Source of the DNA: Chara braunii | Taxonomy: Eukaryota > Streptophyta > Charophyceae > Charales > Characeae | Assembly: GCA_003427395.1 (NCBI GenBank) | Contig: BFEA01000009.1 | Location: forward strand, 840,677-861,731 | Length of the DNA: 21,055 nucleotides | Reading direction: 5' to 3' | Shown: in pieces, positions 17,828 to 21,055 of the stretch | How the letters are laid out: every line of letters begins with the position of its first letter | Numbering within the stretch: position 1 is the first letter of the stretch | Translations under genes and position numbers: made by a program | Notes under the pieces: generated by a model | Databases searched by the model: none | The model's input: the letters and a program-made list of their open reading frames with translations, nothing else | Told to the model about the DNA's origin: nothing

Positions 17828-18202
17828 TCAAGGTCCTCCAAGAATAGCAGGATATTTACCTTTCTCAGCTCTTTCATAGGCACGAACTATGTCGGGAGCT
17901 GTTTCTAGAAGTTCTGTTCGCGTAAAGGTGAAAAGAACCCTAAGAACGGGAGTGAAATAGAAAACCTGAAAGTGCAAGCAATCAGTCGAAGGCTGAAAGA
18001 TGCATCATCAATCAATGGATGATGAATCTGCAAAGGTTAACGGCGTACACCAACGATCGTCCTCGGGCTCTTGGTAAGCAAATCTAACTTTATACTGAGT
18101 GGGGATCCGGGCCGCCCGGGTGACCGGCAGGGGCCCGGGGGAGGTCCTGGGCGGCCTGGCCGGGCAGGGCACCCAGTTGGGTGCCGGGCCCCCCCAGCGC
18201 AC
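17828..18202 (-). pseudogene. pol: Chromodomain C-terminus of chromovirus B pol
   Basis: Two coding blocks in the same frame. Block 1 (18202-18050) has a Pro/Arg-rich linker and then PTQYKVRFAYQEPEDDRW, equivalent to MQYRVSFRHHLDPKEDRW of chromovirus A. Block 2 (17926-17828) reads FTRTELLETAPDIVRAYE, a Lys/Gly-rich tail and a stop, equivalent to FTREELLRTAPQVIAGYE. Between them lie 123 bases with a stop codon that have no counterpart in element A: a small insertion or an intron (GT at 18050-18049, AG at 17941-17940). Nothing of the pol upstream of the linker is visible; it is cut off near 18203, where LTR-like DNA of family C begins. LTR-B follows 17 bases after the stop. Confidence 0.8.
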
Positions 18203-18306
18203 TCACCTGTCAGGGTATTTCGACCCCCTTTCGGACCCCCTTTGTGTGTGTGTGTGTGTGTGACATGCTGCGCCTGCAACAGGCTGCACGGGCCATTTTC
18301 AGGCCC

Positions 18307-18460
18307 GTGTCGTTTTCAGCCTGAAAGCCTGAAAACGAGGGCCTACAGGCCCTGTGTCGTTTTCAGCCTAAAAGCCTGAAAACAAGGGCCTACAGGCCCT
18401 GTGTCGTTTCAGCCTGAAAGCCTGAAAACCAGGGCCTACAGGCCCTGTGTCGTTTCAGGC
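18307..18460. repeat. 47-bp tandem repeats rich in palindromes
   Basis: Units start GTGTCGTTTTCAGCC at 18307, 18354, 18401 (one T shorter) and, partially, 18447. Each contains two palindromes, TTTTCAGCCTGAAAGCCTGAAAA-like and AGGGCCTACAGGCCCT, so the unit can fold. It lies about 220-370 bp upstream of the TATA box. Confidence 0.9.
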
Positions 18461-18680
18461 TAGATCAGGGCCTTTCCGGCGCTGAGTATTTTCAGCCTGA
18501 AACTGAGGGCCATTTTCAGGCTCTCATCAGATCGACCTTCCCTGAAACTCAGGCACCAGACCAGGGTTTTAGCTCAGGCCATTTTTGGCCTATTTTCAAG
18601 ACAACCTTTGTTTGAGCTTCAACCCCAGGGTCTGGCACGTTTTGGCATTGGCAAGAGCAGCCTCCTGGACGGGCCAGCAC

Positions 18681-18687
18681 TATATAA
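18681..18687 (+). promoter_or_regulatory. TATA box in family C repeat
   Basis: TATATAA within GCACTATATAAGACTGGC. It stands alone in GC-rich surroundings and is the best TATA match on the plus strand here. Confidence 0.55.
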
Positions 18688-18710
18688 GACTGGCACGCCC
18701 TGCAAGCTGC

Positions 18711-18743
18711 AGGTAGTTGCTAGGTAGTTGCTAGGTAGTTCCT
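18711..18743. repeat. 11-bp tandem repeat, three units
   Basis: AGGTAGTTGCT, AGGTAGTTGCT, AGGTAGTTCCT, starting about 25-30 bp downstream of the TATA box, where transcription would begin. Confidence 0.9.
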
Positions 18744-18838
18744 ATGTACTTCCCAGGCACTTCACGTGCAGGCAGAAGGCAGTCAGTAGTCTTCAGGATT
18801 CGGCAGCAGCACTCTGGAGGAGCGCTGCAGGAGTAGTG

Positions 18839-18908
18839 TAGCGTTAGCAGTAGTCTTCAGCGCTGGGCGCTAGTAGCGTTAGCTGTAGTCTTCAGCGCTG
18901 GGCGCCAT
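18839..18908. repeat. 35-bp tandem repeat, two units
   Basis: Units at 18839-18873 and 18874-18908 start TAGCGTTAGC and include TCTTCAGCGCTGGGCGC. Confidence 0.88.
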
Positions 18909-19254
18909 AGCTAGAGTAGTACTAGAGAGGGAGAGATTGGGCGGAGGCCAGGGATACTTACCTGCAGCACCGTTGTTCCAGCTTCGTCTTCGAGGTACCT
19001 GCAGCACAGCGCCATCTTCACAGGTTAGTACCTGGCATACGAGAGAGAGAGAGAGTTCTTCTTCTTCCTCTTCTCAGTCCACTGTCTCCCTCTCACCCTC
19101 TCACTATCTGACTTCACTGCATCAGCAGACTACGAGGGAAAGAGAGAGCTTGGTGATATTGGATCCAGACTCGACATTTGGACTTCAGACATTTTGACGA
19201 GGGATTATTTGGGACTTGTGACAAAGACTTGTGTTGACGACATTCCCATCTCTC

Positions 19255-19291
19255 CCCCTCCTCTTCGTCTGTTCCCCTCCTCTTCGTCTGT
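19255..19291. repeat. 18-bp direct repeat, period 19
   Basis: CCCCTCCTCTTCGTCTGT is repeated perfectly at 19255-19272 and 19274-19291. It is followed by a hairpin CCTGGCGC/GCGCCAGG at about 19304-19334. Confidence 0.88.
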
Positions 19292-19632
19292 GCATGATCA
19301 GGGCCTGGCGCCTTCTTCCTGTGTGCAGCGCCAGGTCTCTTCACACCTTGTGATGATAATGATGCATGTTTAGTCTGCGTGCAACAGTGAGTGGGCTAGA
19401 CATTGATATTCTATCATTCTGCTACGCTATCTTGTACTACGTGAAAGGGGTCAGTCCCGGTCAGGTCAGGACTTGTACTTAAGTCTTCCACTGCGCTGAA
19501 AAGCACCACTTTGTATGTATCGGAATGCACATTGCTTGTTGAGATTTCACGTACATTGCATTGCCCATTCAGTCCTTTTTATCACATTGAGGATCCTCGG
19601 TTTATATGTACATCGCCCAACTGGGCATGTAA

Positions 19633-20577
<945 letters not shown>

Positions 20578-20773
20578 CTCCCCATGCTTTCTGAATCATA
20601 TCATGTTCACAGACTGTTCTCAGCCGAAGCCGGGTAATGGCCCCGATATCTCAAATGATCTCAAATGTTCCCAATGATCGGTACAATTCGATGTGGGACG
20701 CTGGGACTGGTTCCCAGCACGTGCTGCTCCCCACGAATAGACTGAAGCATTTGTTTTCAAAAAAAAAAAAAAA
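20578..20773 (+). mobile_element. A-tailed retroposon, copy 2
   Basis: 181-bp body identical in length and near-identical in sequence to 1503-1683, followed by 15 As (20759-20773). No clear target-site duplication. Differences from copy 1 are mostly single-base transitions (for example CCCGGTTCCC to ACTGGTTCCC). Confidence 0.7.
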
Positions 20774-21055
20774 GAAGGAATACGTGCGGTGGCCCTAAGG
20801 GCCTCTACTCACCAAACACGCAAAAGACAACATATGGTGGCGTATTATTCCACATTCTGCAGAAGTGTAAGGAACATGAATATGGACGAAGCACAGAAAT
20901 CCAGATTGCAAAATCACCTGAAGTCCAAGTAGTCAAAGCAAGAGCAGATAGCACAATGGAACCGAGTAACCATCCATTTGAGAACGATACAGAAGAATCG
21001 TGAGTCAATGTCCAAGCCCAATCGGGCAACACCAACAGCATAACCCAATGTAGCT
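20774..21055. other. Unassigned end of window
   Basis: On the minus strand a 78-codon open frame ends at 20805, at a donor-like TTTGGTGAGTAG, and an acceptor-like CTTCAG sits at about 20920, so a spliced exon is conceivable. I recognise no protein family and do not call a gene. Confidence 0.3.

Larger units (their letters stand above)
18208..19343 (+). mobile_element. Probable LTR or promoter-bearing repeat, family C
   Basis: Starts TGTCAGGGTATTTCG and can be ended at CTCTTCA (19343). CACC flanks both ends (18204-18207 and 19344-19347), a possible 4-bp target duplication that could be chance. Inside are a GT run, three and a bit 47-bp repeats, a TATATAA box, 11-bp and 35-bp tandem repeats, and Ser-codon-rich filler. 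Repeats upstream of a TATA box resemble the enhancer arrangement of LTR U3 regions. No primer-binding site or coding sequence adjoins it. Its insertion would explain why chromovirus B pol stops at 18203. Confidence 0.45.

Overview
This is eukaryotic, repeat-dominated DNA with no intact cellular gene that I can see. The transposon polyproteins, a primer-binding site matching a plant-type initiator Met tRNA (10964-10975), a plant receptor-kinase exon (16292-16439, minus) and dense microsatellites point to a plant or streptophyte alga. The wording of the gypsy polyprotein resembles what I remember of Chara braunii elements. That is an impression from memory, not a search result.

Layout. 1-269 is the cut-off edge of an LTR (family B, minus). 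270-3030 is non-coding as far as I can tell, with an A-tailed retroposon at 1503-1695. 3031-8095 (minus) is the 3' two-thirds of a Ty3/gypsy chromovirus (family A): nucleocapsid zinc knuckle, protease, RT-RNase H, integrase, GPY/F module and chromodomain, then a polypurine tract and a 1003-bp LTR. 8096-9957 holds degenerate repeats, a solo LTR related to family A with a 4-bp target duplication (8580-9452), and a 213-bp host tandem repeat. 9958-14335 (plus) is the 5' third of the same kind of element: a 1003-bp LTR, primer-binding site, 1.7-kb leader and gag. 14336-15290 is an LTR of family B (plus). 15290-16890 holds three long TC tracts, a 43-bp repeat and the isolated kinase exon. 16889-18202 (minus) is the 3' end of a second chromovirus (chromodomain fragment, polypurine tract, LTR-B). 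18208-19343 is a probable promoter-bearing LTR (family C). The rest holds microsatellites, a second copy of the A-tailed retroposon (20578-20773) and unassigned DNA.

Main result. The two halves of family A are one element broken by an internal inversion. Flipping about 8096-14335 joins gag (plus) to the zinc knuckle and pol (minus) and makes the two 1003-bp LTRs direct repeats. It also brings together a 4-bp target-site duplication (TCCC). The flanks then rejoin into a 213-bp host repeat whose uninterrupted sister copy sits next door (9639-9851). The arithmetic is exact: 106 + 111 - 4 = 213. The element is dead. Gag is broken by a 16-bp tandem duplication, protease/RT by a 10-bp tandem duplication, and integrase by indels and a stop.
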